DNA of 64,000 nucleotides from GCA-2746365 sp964651445 (GCA_964651445.1 CAZYYW010000001.1:16574-80573), one strand, 5' to 3'. Positions 9,633-17,146 are shown, counted from the first letter of the stretch. The notes: generated by a model not told the origin, from the sequence alone. Numbers and translations: made by a program.

Positions 9633-10451
9633 ATGACGGTACACCATATTATCAAGCAGGAAATAGCACGTCAGCCTGACCTTCCGGTTTTACCCCCCGG
9701 CATATCTTCATTATTAAAAATGCTAAACGACGATGATATTGGCTACAGCGAGCTTGCCGACAAACTTGAAAATTTTCCATCCATTGCAATAAAAATAGTC
9801 TCAACGGCCAATTCTGCCTGGGCATCACCGGGTACGCCTATTACCACATTACGCAGTTGCTGCGCGCGCATTGGTGTCCCCGTGGTTCGCAGCATCGCCA
9901 TTGCAATCGCGGTGGCGCAAATATTTGACCCCAGTCGCTGCCCGGCATTTGATGCCAAAAAATATTGGTTAAGCGCCCTGTTAACTGCTGAAGCTGCACA
10001 GCTATGTGCAAAAGACAATAATGACGTCTGTTCCGACACCGCCCGATTAGCCGGGCTGCTGCATAACATTGGTTTGTTATGGCTGGCCACACAAAAACCC
10101 AAAGCAACAAGCAAAGCCATCAACTTTAAAAAAAGCAATGAAGCACTTTCGCTCGCTCACTGTATGGCACAGTATGTAGAAGTGGATTATTTTACTGCCG
10201 GTGGTTATCTAGCCTCCTTTCTCGAACTGCCAGAACAATTGTCCGAGCTTATCGCCTGCCCCGCTTTAAATATAGTGCAGGATGACATCGCTATGCAGAA
10301 TCATCACCGTGCCTTACAGCTCGCCAGCAGCGCACTAACGGCTAACAATACTGCTGAGCATGACGAAATAATAGAGGATCCCTGCTTTGATCCTCTAATG
10401 CATAAATTACCCGGTATCGAAACCATGGCGCGCAGCCTATTTTTTTCTTAA
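9633..10451 (+). CDS. HDOD-domain protein
   Basis: A 272-residue HDOD (metal-independent HD-like) protein. Recognisable blocks are LPVLPPGISSLLKMLNDD at the N-terminus, the IKIVSTANSAW segment, and AGLLHNIGLLWLA, where true HD phosphohydrolases carry HD residues that HDOD proteins lack. HDOD proteins are regulatory and often work with c-di-GMP or motility proteins; no enzyme activity is implied. The ATG comes three bases after the stop of the giant hybrid, so the two are very likely co-transcribed and functionally paired. It is more divergent than the two HDOD genes at 40890 and 41858. Confidence 0.85.
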   Translation: MTVHHIIKQEIARQPDLPVLPPGISSLLKMLNDDDIGYSELADKLENFPSIAIKIVSTANSAWASPGTPITTLRSCCARIGVPVVRSIAIAIAVAQIFDPSRCPAFDAKKYWLSALLTAEAAQLCAKDNNDVCSDTARLAGLLHNIGLLWLATQKPKATSKAINFKKSNEALSLAHCMAQYVEVDYFTAGGYLASFLELPEQLSELIACPALNIVQDDIAMQNHHRALQLASSALTANNTAEHDEIIEDPCFDPLMHKLPGIETMARSLFFS

Positions 10452-10487
10452 CAGCAACTCAGCTCTGCATAAGCCCATTGCTTATAT

Positions 10488-10512
10488 GAGACCTTTTCAC
10501 GATACAGGTCTC
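10488..10512. terminator. Short hairpin between convergent genes
   Basis: GAGACCT and AGGTCTC form a perfect 7-bp stem around an 11-base loop between the HDOD gene and the convergent parB-like gene, touching the latter's stop codon. No long U tract follows, so it is at best a weak bidirectional terminator. Confidence 0.35.
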
Positions 10513-11321
10513 TATATATCCGGAAGTGCCATCTTATCCAAAACACCCTGCAGAATATCCAGATTGCGATGATAATTGATAATCAGCACACCTTGATCTT
10601 CATTGATATCAACATGTGCGCCAAAGTGTTCGGTTAACCGGGTTTCAAGTGCCAACACATCAGCTGATTTTTTAACGGATGCAGACGGTTGTAACACCGG
10701 CTTATGTGCACGCATAGTTCTTGCCACAGCTTCCGTTTGTTGAACCGTTAGATGCTCATCTTTGATTTGTTGTAATAAAAGTTGTTGTTGTTCCAATGGC
10801 AATCCAGCCATAATTTTTGCATGGCCAAAACCAATCATCGAACATTGTTTAATGTTGTCTAATAAGTGCTTTTCTATATTTAAAATTCGCATCAAATTAC
10901 ACACTTCAGAACGGCTTTTCCCAATCAACGCGCCAGCCATTGTGAGGCTAATATTTTGTCTTTTAATACGCTGTTTTAATGCCAGCGCGCGGTCAATAAA
11001 ATGCTCCTCAGTATTTATTAGATGTCCGTAATAGCCGTCAATTTCAGCAGAACTTAAATAATCCATATGTTTGACTGACACGGTTTGTTGTTGCAGCATC
11101 TGAGCTAGTAGCCAGATTTTTGGTGAGCCAAGAATTTCAAAACGTGCCGGAGAATGCGCTAAAGCACGGACATGAACGTCCTCATGCAAACCGTATAAAC
11201 GCGCCCGCTCAAGTTCCTCCACGCTGATTTCTGCTTGCGTTAAACGCTGGGTCCACAATCCCGTTTGAAGTAAGTCGACATCAATTGGCATAACCGTGAG
11301 TATAGCGCAGATTGTTTTCAT
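10512..11321 (-). CDS. ParB-like protein with degenerate CTPase motif
   Basis: A 269-residue protein collinear with chromosomal ParB/Spo0J: an N-terminal PIDVDLLQTGLWTQRL block, an HTH (ISLTMAGALIGKSRSEVCNLMRIL), the FGHAKIMAGL and LTVQQTEAVAR segments that follow it, and a C-terminal dimerisation block (LETRLTEHFGAHVDIN ... GVLIINYH). The CTP-binding motif GERRxRA is absent; the aligned place reads ILGSPKIWLL. It may therefore bind DNA but not load as a CTP clamp (inference). It lies 190 bases downstream of the parAB pair. The start could instead be the ATG at 11291 (MPIDVD). An 18-bp parS-like palindrome overlaps the first ATG, suggesting autoregulation. Confidence 0.7.
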   Translation of the reverse strand: MKTICAILTVMPIDVDLLQTGLWTQRLTQAEISVEELERARLYGLHEDVHVRALAHSPARFEILGSPKIWLLAQMLQQQTVSVKHMDYLSSAEIDGYYGHLINTEEHFIDRALALKQRIKRQNISLTMAGALIGKSRSEVCNLMRILNIEKHLLDNIKQCSMIGFGHAKIMAGLPLEQQQLLLQQIKDEHLTVQQTEAVARTMRAHKPVLQPSASVKKSADVLALETRLTEHFGAHVDINEDQGVLIINYHRNLDILQGVLDKMALPDI

Positions 11322-11330
11322 ATGAAAACA
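11313..11330. promoter_or_regulatory. 18-bp perfect palindrome, parS-like, at parB-like start
   Basis: TGTTTTCATATGAAAACA is a perfect palindrome containing the ATG at 11321. It resembles the chromosomal parS site TGTTTCACGTGAAACA with one extra base per half. Another half-site (TATGAAAAC) lies a few bases upstream of the gene. If translation starts at 11291, TATACT just before it could be a -10 and the palindrome would cover the -35. Confidence 0.55.
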
Positions 11331-11510
11331 AATGGTATGAAAACTCTATCAAACGGCTGTTGTCACGTCTCATATAAAGCGTGCGAGGCTTCTTCACTGC
11401 CCTGTGTTTCTTCTATTAGAAACAACTGACCGGCGAAAAATACTCAACGAATCCCGCATAAACTTATATATATCAATTAGATACAAAACAATTCAACCGT
11501 TGAATTATTT

Positions 11511-12470
11511 CTATTTAGCAAGAAAACGAGTTAACGCCTTAATTACTGCAGTTTTGTCCGCCACTGCTGCCTTGCTCACCTTAATAGAAATTGCTCCGCT
11601 AGCCGATTGCTTTATCAACACCCCTTTAACATCACCCGCAACCGTGTACGTTTTTTCTACAGGCCGGCTCGAACCACTTTGCACGGCACTCTTACCGACA
11701 AAAACCAATGTTTTCATTACACTCAATGTGCTGTCTGTCTGCCCTTTAAACTCACGCGCCTTTTCCAAAATCAATTTTTTTGACTTCGCTGATTTGTTCA
11801 TCAAGGAACGCAACATGATCGCCTGTTTAACACTGATCTCAAATTTGTTTGGCAATACAGACGCAATCTCCGGCGCCATGTCTGCTATCGCCATCCAGTT
11901 GGACAATGTGCCCTCACCAATGTCATTTTCAAGACAATAATTTTTCTGGTTTCCAGCATAAATTTCAGAGATAACTTTTTTTGCATTCATCGCTTTTTCA
12001 TACGCCGTTGTATCGTCACGTTCCTGATTTTCACTGCGCATGATTTTATAGGCTTGTTTGTCATCGACGTCTATTAGCGCAATATGAATTTTCTTTGCGG
12101 GAAGATGAGAACAAGCCCAGAAACGTCGAGTGCCAATAATAATCTGATAGGCTTTTTTACCCGCGGGGTCACGCCGTGCAATGACAGCCTGTAATTGCGT
12201 ATTTTTTTGTATATCATCAACAAGTGATTTACAATTTTCCATACTGAGACCGTCATAAATACGGTCATTATATTTCCACAAACAGCAATCATCGGTCGAA
12301 ACCGTTAGTTCTCGCAGCCCTGCCTCTGCCGCTTCATCCAGTACTGGATTCGGGTTCTGTGAGAGAAACGCCCTACCACGGCTGTGCAAACCTGTTTTAT
12401 GACGCGGTTTGACATCGATGTTTTCCAGGTCAGCGCCTTCTGCAATATCGTTTATTCTTGTTCTAGCCAT
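11511..12470 (-). CDS. parB: ParB partition protein, plasmid type
   Basis: A 319-residue centromere-binding protein of the P1 ParB / F SopB class. Residues 70-165 are the ParB nucleotide-binding domain, with GTRRFWAC in the place of GERR and a conserved RSENQERDD block. A central HTH region (about 175-240) follows, then a C-terminal segment (AISIKVSKAAVADKTAVIKAL) that fits the dimerisation end. It starts 19 bases after parA with GGAGATAAAGCA before the ATG, giving a classical parAB operon. It should segregate the replicon whose initiator and origin lie just upstream. No parS for this protein was identified with confidence. Confidence 0.87.
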   Translation of the reverse strand: MARTRINDIAEGADLENIDVKPRHKTGLHSRGRAFLSQNPNPVLDEAAEAGLRELTVSTDDCCLWKYNDRIYDGLSMENCKSLVDDIQKNTQLQAVIARRDPAGKKAYQIIIGTRRFWACSHLPAKKIHIALIDVDDKQAYKIMRSENQERDDTTAYEKAMNAKKVISEIYAGNQKNYCLENDIGEGTLSNWMAIADMAPEIASVLPNKFEISVKQAIMLRSLMNKSAKSKKLILEKAREFKGQTDSTLSVMKTLVFVGKSAVQSGSSRPVEKTYTVAGDVKGVLIKQSASGAISIKVSKAAVADKTAVIKALTRFLAK

Positions 12471-12489
12471 TGCTTTATCTCCGGTTTAT

Positions 12490-13671
12490 TTATGCTGTTT
12501 TTATTTTGTTTCTTATGCTCGGCCAGTTTTTCAGCAATTCATGCAACACTTCTTCGCACATCGCATCTACTGAAGCCATGGCGGATCTGAAGCTTTTATA
12601 ACTGGTTGTCTGACCATGAACTTCGAACAGCGTTTTAAATTCACTGGCAGCATTATCGATAGCGGTTGATTCATAGATAATACTCTCCAGCATGTATTCG
12701 TTACCAAAAATGCGACGGGCAAGTGCTAAAATATCATCTTCTGCGCGCGCATATTTCTCGTTGGTGTTGCGTTGTTTTTTCTTGGAAGTCACCAATTTAA
12801 CGAAATCATATTCAATTTGCGTATCATAATGGCCTTGAATTTCATCCAAAGTTTCATGCAACATATTAAAAAACTGTAACGAAGAGGTGAAATCCAACAT
12901 TCTTGGTGGCATCGGCACTAACAAGCTGGTGGCTGCAACCAGAGCATTAATACTGAGCATGCCCAGTGCCGGTGGTGGGTCAATAATAATGACTTCAAAA
13001 TCTTTTTTAATGCTTTCAATGCCTTCTGGCAAATACGAGTAAATCGGTCGTTGCGCATGGTTTGCTGCCACCATGTATTCCGCATTGTAAAGTTGCAAAT
13101 TAGCTGGAATTAAACTCAGATTTTCGATCATGGTGTCGCGTATAGCATAATGCATAGTCCGTTGCTCACCTTCAAAAAAGGGCAGCAAAGTATCATTGGC
13201 ATCAATATCCATATCCGGGGTATAGCCAAATAAGGTCGTCGCTGAAGCCTGACTATCAAGATCAATTAGCAGTACACGAAAACCTCGAATCGCCAACCAC
13301 TGCGAAAGATGAACCGCAATGCTGGTTTTACCCACGCCACCCTTAAAATTTTGCACCGCAAGCACTGCAGGGTCTTCACCCGCTTCTAGCCTCGGCATGG
13401 TATTAAAATGACGACGCGCCCGGTTGATTTCTGATAATGAAAAACCACGCGCGTTGGAGGCGTCGCTACGGGTTGCTTCAATGGCACCCTGCTTCTCAGC
13501 ATCTCGAATAGTGGTAGGATGTCGTCCAATAAGCCCCGACGCCTCACCTATTTTAAAAGATTTATTAAAACGTTTTTGACCATCCGGACTAAAAATATGC
13601 GTTTTAATATGTTTAATAATTTTGTCAGAACGCTGAACCAAATCAGCTAGCTCGTTTATGGAAACAGTCAT
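12490..13671 (-). CDS. parA: ParA partition ATPase, type Ia
   Basis: A 393-residue Walker ATPase. Residues 35-95 carry an N-terminal winged HTH (IGEASGLIGRHPTTIRDAEK), the mark of type Ia plasmid ParA/SopA proteins that also repress their own operon. The deviant Walker A motif is KGGVGKTSIAVHL at about 113; Walker A' is LLIDLDSQASAT; Walker B is VIIIDPPPALG. It would drive replicon segregation by ATP-dependent nucleoid binding with ParB. The ATG is preceded by GTGAGGGG. It is divergent from the replication initiator, with about 250 bases between them containing a palindrome and promoters. Confidence 0.93.
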   Translation of the reverse strand: MTVSINELADLVQRSDKIIKHIKTHIFSPDGQKRFNKSFKIGEASGLIGRHPTTIRDAEKQGAIEATRSDASNARGFSLSEINRARRHFNTMPRLEAGEDPAVLAVQNFKGGVGKTSIAVHLSQWLAIRGFRVLLIDLDSQASATTLFGYTPDMDIDANDTLLPFFEGEQRTMHYAIRDTMIENLSLIPANLQLYNAEYMVAANHAQRPIYSYLPEGIESIKKDFEVIIIDPPPALGMLSINALVAATSLLVPMPPRMLDFTSSLQFFNMLHETLDEIQGHYDTQIEYDFVKLVTSKKKQRNTNEKYARAEDDILALARRIFGNEYMLESIIYESTAIDNAASEFKTLFEVHGQTTSYKSFRSAMASVDAMCEEVLHELLKNWPSIRNKIKTA

Positions 13672-13722
13672 GACCCCTCACTTTTACGATTTGAAAATGG
13701 TATTTTGTATCGTTATACCTGT

Positions 13723-13738
13723 AGATAACAAGTTATCT
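13723..13738. promoter_or_regulatory. Palindromic operator candidate, parA-rep intergenic
   Basis: AGATAAC-AA-GTTATCT is a perfect 7-bp inverted repeat in the parA/rep divergent region. On the minus strand it overlaps TTGTTA, a plausible -35 for parA. Type Ia ParA proteins repress by binding such operators, so this is a reasonable parA operator (inference). Confidence 0.5.
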
Positions 13739-13793
13739 TTTGATTTTTATTATACATACTACTAAGATAATTCAAATACATTATTCGTTTTTC

Positions 13794-13823
13794 TTGACAA
13801 TATATGGCATTATTCGGTATAAA
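13794..13823 (+). promoter_or_regulatory. Sigma-70 promoter of replication initiator
   Basis: TTGACA, 18 bases, TATAAA. The -35 is exact and the -10 matches 5 of 6. It lies about 100 bases upstream of the initiator start and is the best housekeeping promoter seen in the window. Confidence 0.65.
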
Positions 13824-13919
13824 TAGCGGATATAGAGCTGTTTTTCAGGATTAAAATAATAATAATTGCATAATTTGATTGCGACACACAAAAATCAAAA
13901 CGTGCCGGAGGGTAGGATA

Positions 13920-14978
13920 GTGCCAAATAAAGCCATGCAACGTGTACTCAAACGAGGCAAAGAAGCAGAACAACGCATTCAGCAGAGCAGGGCGCAAGTT
14001 GCCGAATTGCAACCAGAGACCATACAACTAAAGCCTGAAACCAAGAAAGAAAGCCGCGCTCGTAATGGTATGACCAGCGAAAAAATAGTTGCGCTGGCAG
14101 AAAACGAAATCTACAAAAACGAACAGATTGGCTTATTCGACGCAATACCTGTTTCCGAGCGAAAAGTTTTTCCAACCTTACTCACACGCATTCCTATCTT
14201 CATGCCCATCACTAAGGCCAAACAAAAAAAATTATTGGATGAAGATAATGCACTGCCATTTGAAACACCATTCGGCAAGGGAAAACGTTATGGTGCTAAT
14301 TTAACCGTGTTTGATGAAGACGTACTTTACGCTTTGTCACGTTTATCCCATAAAAAACTAATCGGGCCGCACAATAACATGCCCATTAAAGTATCTAAGA
14401 TTTACAAAGCCAATAAGAAAGGCAGCGTAAATGTCGATACCGTTGTTTGCACTGTCACCAATATTCTGGATGCCCTCAGCATGTCTAAAGGCGGAAAAAT
14501 GCGTAAAGACGTTATCGATTCACTGGAACGTTTAACCTCAACCACCTTGATTTTGTCACTCAAAAAAGAAGACCGTTACCTGGGTAAATGTGAAATAGGA
14601 AAACCCATTAAACTCGTCGATATTGAATGGCAGTTGTATTCCACCGATGGCATTATTTATGCACAATTCTCACCGATAGTTACGTACTGGTTGGAAAGTG
14701 AATACACCTATATAGATTGGGAAAGCCGTCGTAAACTTAAAAATCGTCTGGCCAAAGCATTACATCGTTATCTAAGTTCTCAACCCAAAGATTTCTTTAA
14801 ATTAAACAAACTTGACGACATTTCAGCCTCTATTGGTTACCACGCACGAAAATGTGACATGAAAAGTGCTTACAGCAAAGCCATTGATGAATTAATAAAA
14901 GTTGGATTTTTAATCGACGCCGAAATACTGGGAACGGGCAGGGCGGATCCTTTTAGATTGTACGCCACTAGAAAGTAA
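13920..14978 (+). CDS. Iteron-type replication initiator protein
   Basis: A 352-residue plasmid-type initiator. I start it at GTG 13920 because GGAGGG lies seven bases upstream; the longer reading from TTG 13866 has no ribosome site. Recognisable features are a basic, Q-rich N-terminus, a central block (GANLTVFDEDVLYALSRL) and a winged-helix-like C-terminal half (RLAKALHRYLSSQPKDFFKLNKLDDISASIGYH) typical of plasmid Rep proteins. The exact family is not certain. It should bind the iterons that begin 17 bases after its stop and open the origin together with DnaA. It is divergent from parA and convergent with the tus-like gene. Confidence 0.82.
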   Translation: MPNKAMQRVLKRGKEAEQRIQQSRAQVAELQPETIQLKPETKKESRARNGMTSEKIVALAENEIYKNEQIGLFDAIPVSERKVFPTLLTRIPIFMPITKAKQKKLLDEDNALPFETPFGKGKRYGANLTVFDEDVLYALSRLSHKKLIGPHNNMPIKVSKIYKANKKGSVNVDTVVCTVTNILDALSMSKGGKMRKDVIDSLERLTSTTLILSLKKEDRYLGKCEIGKPIKLVDIEWQLYSTDGIIYAQFSPIVTYWLESEYTYIDWESRRKLKNRLAKALHRYLSSQPKDFFKLNKLDDISASIGYHARKCDMKSAYSKAIDELIKVGFLIDAEILGTGRADPFRLYATRK

Positions 14979-15170
14979 AGTCTGAAAAAAGCAACGTACT
15001 AAAATAGGTTTAAGGCTTCAGCAAAGCGGTATTATTACTCAAAAGCTGTGTACTAAAAACGGTTTTAGCGTTTTACAATACCGATATAAAACATAAAAAA
15101 ACGTACTAATAACGGTTTTAGTACTTAACAAAGAAATGAAATAACATCGTCTATAACAACATTTCTTTAT

Positions 15171-15183
15171 TAAATCGTTGATT
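15171..15183 (-). promoter_or_regulatory. IHF-binding site in the origin
   Basis: The minus strand reads AATCAACGATTTA, an exact match to the IHF consensus WATCAANNNNTTR, between the dispersed and tandem iterons. IHF bending is known to help several iteron origins. Confidence 0.6.
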
Positions 15184-15221
15184 TTTTTAGCTATTTTCAA
15201 CATTGCTATAGTAAATAAAAT

Positions 15222-15230
15222 TTATCCACA
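15222..15230 (+). promoter_or_regulatory. DnaA box in the origin
   Basis: TTATCCACA is an exact strong DnaA box, seven bases before the tandem iteron array. Its position inside the origin makes it credible, although a single 9-mer could occur by chance elsewhere. Confidence 0.75.
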
Positions 15231-15236
15231 ATCGTG

Positions 15237-15344
15237 CGTACTAAATACGGTTGAACAGTGTACTAATGTCGGTTTTATAGCGTACTAACGATGGTTTTAT
15301 TGCGTACTAAAAAGGGTTTAACAACGTACTAAACACGGTTTAAC
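15237..15344 (+). repeat. Tandem 22-bp iteron array (5 copies)
   Basis: Five copies at 15237, 15259, 15281, 15303 and 15325, phased every 22 bases (about two helical turns). Each begins [CT]GTACTAA and carries GGTT at bases 13-16 of the unit; the three middle bases vary. Confidence 0.93.
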
Positions 15345-15506
15345 AACAATAAGTAACAACTTAAGCTATTGATTTTATTGGTTTTATTGAACAGCTTTAA
15401 ACCTTTAGTCTTGTATAGTCTTTATTAAGTCTTTCTTTAGTCAAACACAGTCAGTGTTTTATAAAAGACTTATACATAAAAAACAAACCAAGGGTGAAAG
15501 CACTTT

Positions 15507-16397
15507 TTATAAATAGTAATAAAGTTTTAATGACTCAGATAAAGGATGTGTTTTATCAATTTTGCCATCACGTGGTAAACGTATAATTTCATCCTGTTGC
15601 ATTTTAAGTAAAGTTTGTTCTCCATTATGAATAACAGAACCAATACGGGATGATTGTTCAATATTATAAGGGTACAAAATAGGTAAGTAGGCGGATACTT
15701 GATCTGGACGATTTTGGCGGCGCTGTCGATCGACATAACTAATATTTGCTCGAGTATGGCAGGCTCGCTGCCGATATCGCGCAACAAAACTATTAATCGG
15801 TAATTGTTGTAATTTTTCAATGGCCGTATCGTTATTTCTTTTGGCTGCAAAAGCCAAAGCCTGCTTACGTGATAAGCGTTCAACTATATGACTACCTTTT
15901 GAAACAGTAAAACCTACCTTCAAGGGCATTTCTGCCAAGACAATAATTTTACGGGTAGACTGTTTGATGTGAAGTTGACTCAAACCAGCAGCACCCAGTG
16001 CTTCACGTATGATCGGTGAACGTTTAATTTCAGTAAAAGCACTGGCAACTAATTCATTACGGTCATTTTGTTTGAGATCTTTAATGGCTGTTTTTAAAGC
16101 AAACTTACAATGATTAACCTGTGTGACACATAATAGAGTATCGCGACTAGCCGCCATTAAACCAAAACGGGTAAATGATTCTTTTGGGTTGATACCTTTA
16201 ACCAGCGTCAGTGCCTGGTAGATAGAAATAATGGCGTCACTGGCACAAAGGGATTTTTCTTCATGGTATTGAATCCATGCGGGAAGGCCATTTTTTGCGT
16301 CTAGGCGTATGTGGCTTCCCAGTGTTTCTAAAACAGTAACCAATGCTTTATAAGCATCAATTATGGCTATGCGTTTTGCTGAAAGTAGAGTATTCAT
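15507..16397 (-). CDS. Tus-like replication terminus-binding protein (probable)
   Basis: A 296-residue protein that I align by eye with E. coli Tus. Matching blocks are RKIIVLAEMPLKVGF...SHIVERLSRKQALAFAAKR against Tus RTLTVLHDPATLRFG...KHIIKNLHRDEVLAQLEKS, then HTRANISYVDRQRRQ and QVSAYLPILYPYN against IARVWYKGDQKQVQ and CPTPLIALIN, and the C-terminal LKLYYYL against LHLYVAD. Tus binds Ter sites as a monomer and stops replication forks in one direction. The gene lies next to the iteron origin and convergent with rep. A 20-bp inverted repeat sits just upstream of its start, echoing the E. coli arrangement in which TerB lies in the tus promoter. Identity is low, so this is a probable call. Confidence 0.6.
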   Translation of the reverse strand: MNTLLSAKRIAIIDAYKALVTVLETLGSHIRLDAKNGLPAWIQYHEEKSLCASDAIISIYQALTLVKGINPKESFTRFGLMAASRDTLLCVTQVNHCKFALKTAIKDLKQNDRNELVASAFTEIKRSPIIREALGAAGLSQLHIKQSTRKIIVLAEMPLKVGFTVSKGSHIVERLSRKQALAFAAKRNNDTAIEKLQQLPINSFVARYRQRACHTRANISYVDRQRRQNRPDQVSAYLPILYPYNIEQSSRIGSVIHNGEQTLLKMQQDEIIRLPRDGKIDKTHPLSESLKLYYYL

Positions 16398-16420
16398 TAT
16401 TGCACCGAATATTTTATAGC

Positions 16421-16541
16421 GTATATTTATACATTCATAATATAGCGGAATAGTGAGTAAGTAAAGTCTTGTTATATCTTTAGTTTTTATGTTTTCAGAT
16501 TTATTAATTAAGTGAGTATGTTTATGAATGTATAAATATAC
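16421..16541. repeat. 20-bp perfect inverted repeat upstream of tus-like gene
   Basis: The 20-mer GTATATTTATACATTCATAA at 16421-16440 recurs as its exact reverse complement at 16522-16541, with 81 bases between. The left arm lies 24 bases before the tus-like ATG. The arm start GTATNTT...AC partly matches the Ter core GTATGTTGTAAC. It may be an operator or a pair of oppositely oriented Ter sites (inference). Confidence 0.75.
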
Positions 16542-16654
16542 ATATTGTTACAATAGGGCATATCTCTTGCATGTTAGTATTAAGCTACACAACAAGAACT
16601 TAAACTAGTTTGACTATTTGATAGTGAGAACAACACTAATCTGCGTAACCTTAT

Positions 16655-17146
16655 ATGTACCATATGATTAAAACTTTACTCGCTGGCTTGTTATTTATTG
16701 GATGTTCATCCTCGGTACTGGCAACAGAGAAAGAGGTTTGGCAGTGCAAGGATTTACATACTACAAATAACGAAATTATTGTTACCGCAACTGCGTTTAA
16801 AACCTCTAATCACGGTCTTATCTCGGTAGCAGGTACGGAACAAACGGCACACTATGAAGTCGCTGGTTTCAACCGGCAGTGGAAATTTGGTAGTAAATCT
16901 ACGGATAATTCATTTAAGTATTTATTCAGAATAAACCCTAACGGTGTCGCACATTATTTTGATATCTCTGATACAAAGGAAGGGGAGAGTATTGAATCTG
17001 AGATGGTTTTAATTTGCAACCAAACAGGATCTGCCTGGTCAACTAATGTACGCAGTAAACCACGTGATTCACACCGAGATTCTGTGAACTCTATTAACGC
17101 TGTGCCCTGCTTACCAGGATTACTGGTAATAAACTATAGTGAATAA
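16655..17146 (+). CDS. Secreted hypothetical protein
   Basis: A 163-residue protein that I do not recognise. Residues 1-23 look like an export signal (IKTLLAGLLFIGCSSSVLA), with possible cleavage after VLA. The FIGC near residue 18 is a poor lipobox because Phe is in the -3 place, so Sec cleavage is more likely than lipidation. The mature part has two further cysteines (VWQCKDL and VLICNQT) that could pair, and a beta-rich pattern. The ATG lacks a clear Shine-Dalgarno, and a second ATG lies three codons later. It stands alone between the tus-like gene and the zinc cluster. Confidence 0.55.
   Translation: MYHMIKTLLAGLLFIGCSSSVLATEKEVWQCKDLHTTNNEIIVTATAFKTSNHGLISVAGTEQTAHYEVAGFNRQWKFGSKSTDNSFKYLFRINPNGVAHYFDISDTKEGESIESEMVLICNQTGSAWSTNVRSKPRDSHRDSVNSINAVPCLPGLLVINYSE

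Larger units (their letters stand above)
14995..15344 (+). other. Iteron replication origin
   Basis: Eight direct copies of a roughly 20-bp iteron with consensus YGTACTAAnnnCGGTTTTA start at 14995, 15049, 15102, 15237, 15259, 15281, 15303 and 15325. The first three are 53-54 bases apart; the last five are a tandem array with exactly 22-base spacing. Between the groups are an exact DnaA box, an exact IHF consensus and AT-rich DNA. AT-rich sequence also continues to about 15500 and contains short AGTCTT repeats. The region lies directly behind the initiator gene, the standard layout of iteron origins in P1/F/pSC101-like replicons. The iterons contain no GATC. Confidence 0.9.

Noticed and set aside
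14995..15344. Regularly spaced repeats resembling a small CRISPR array
   Set aside because: The 22-base period leaves no spacers, the repeats follow a Rep gene, and no cas genes are present; they are iterons.
14995..15344. A Vibrio chromosome II (RctB-type) origin
   Set aside because: The iterons lack GATC sites and the initiator does not read like RctB.
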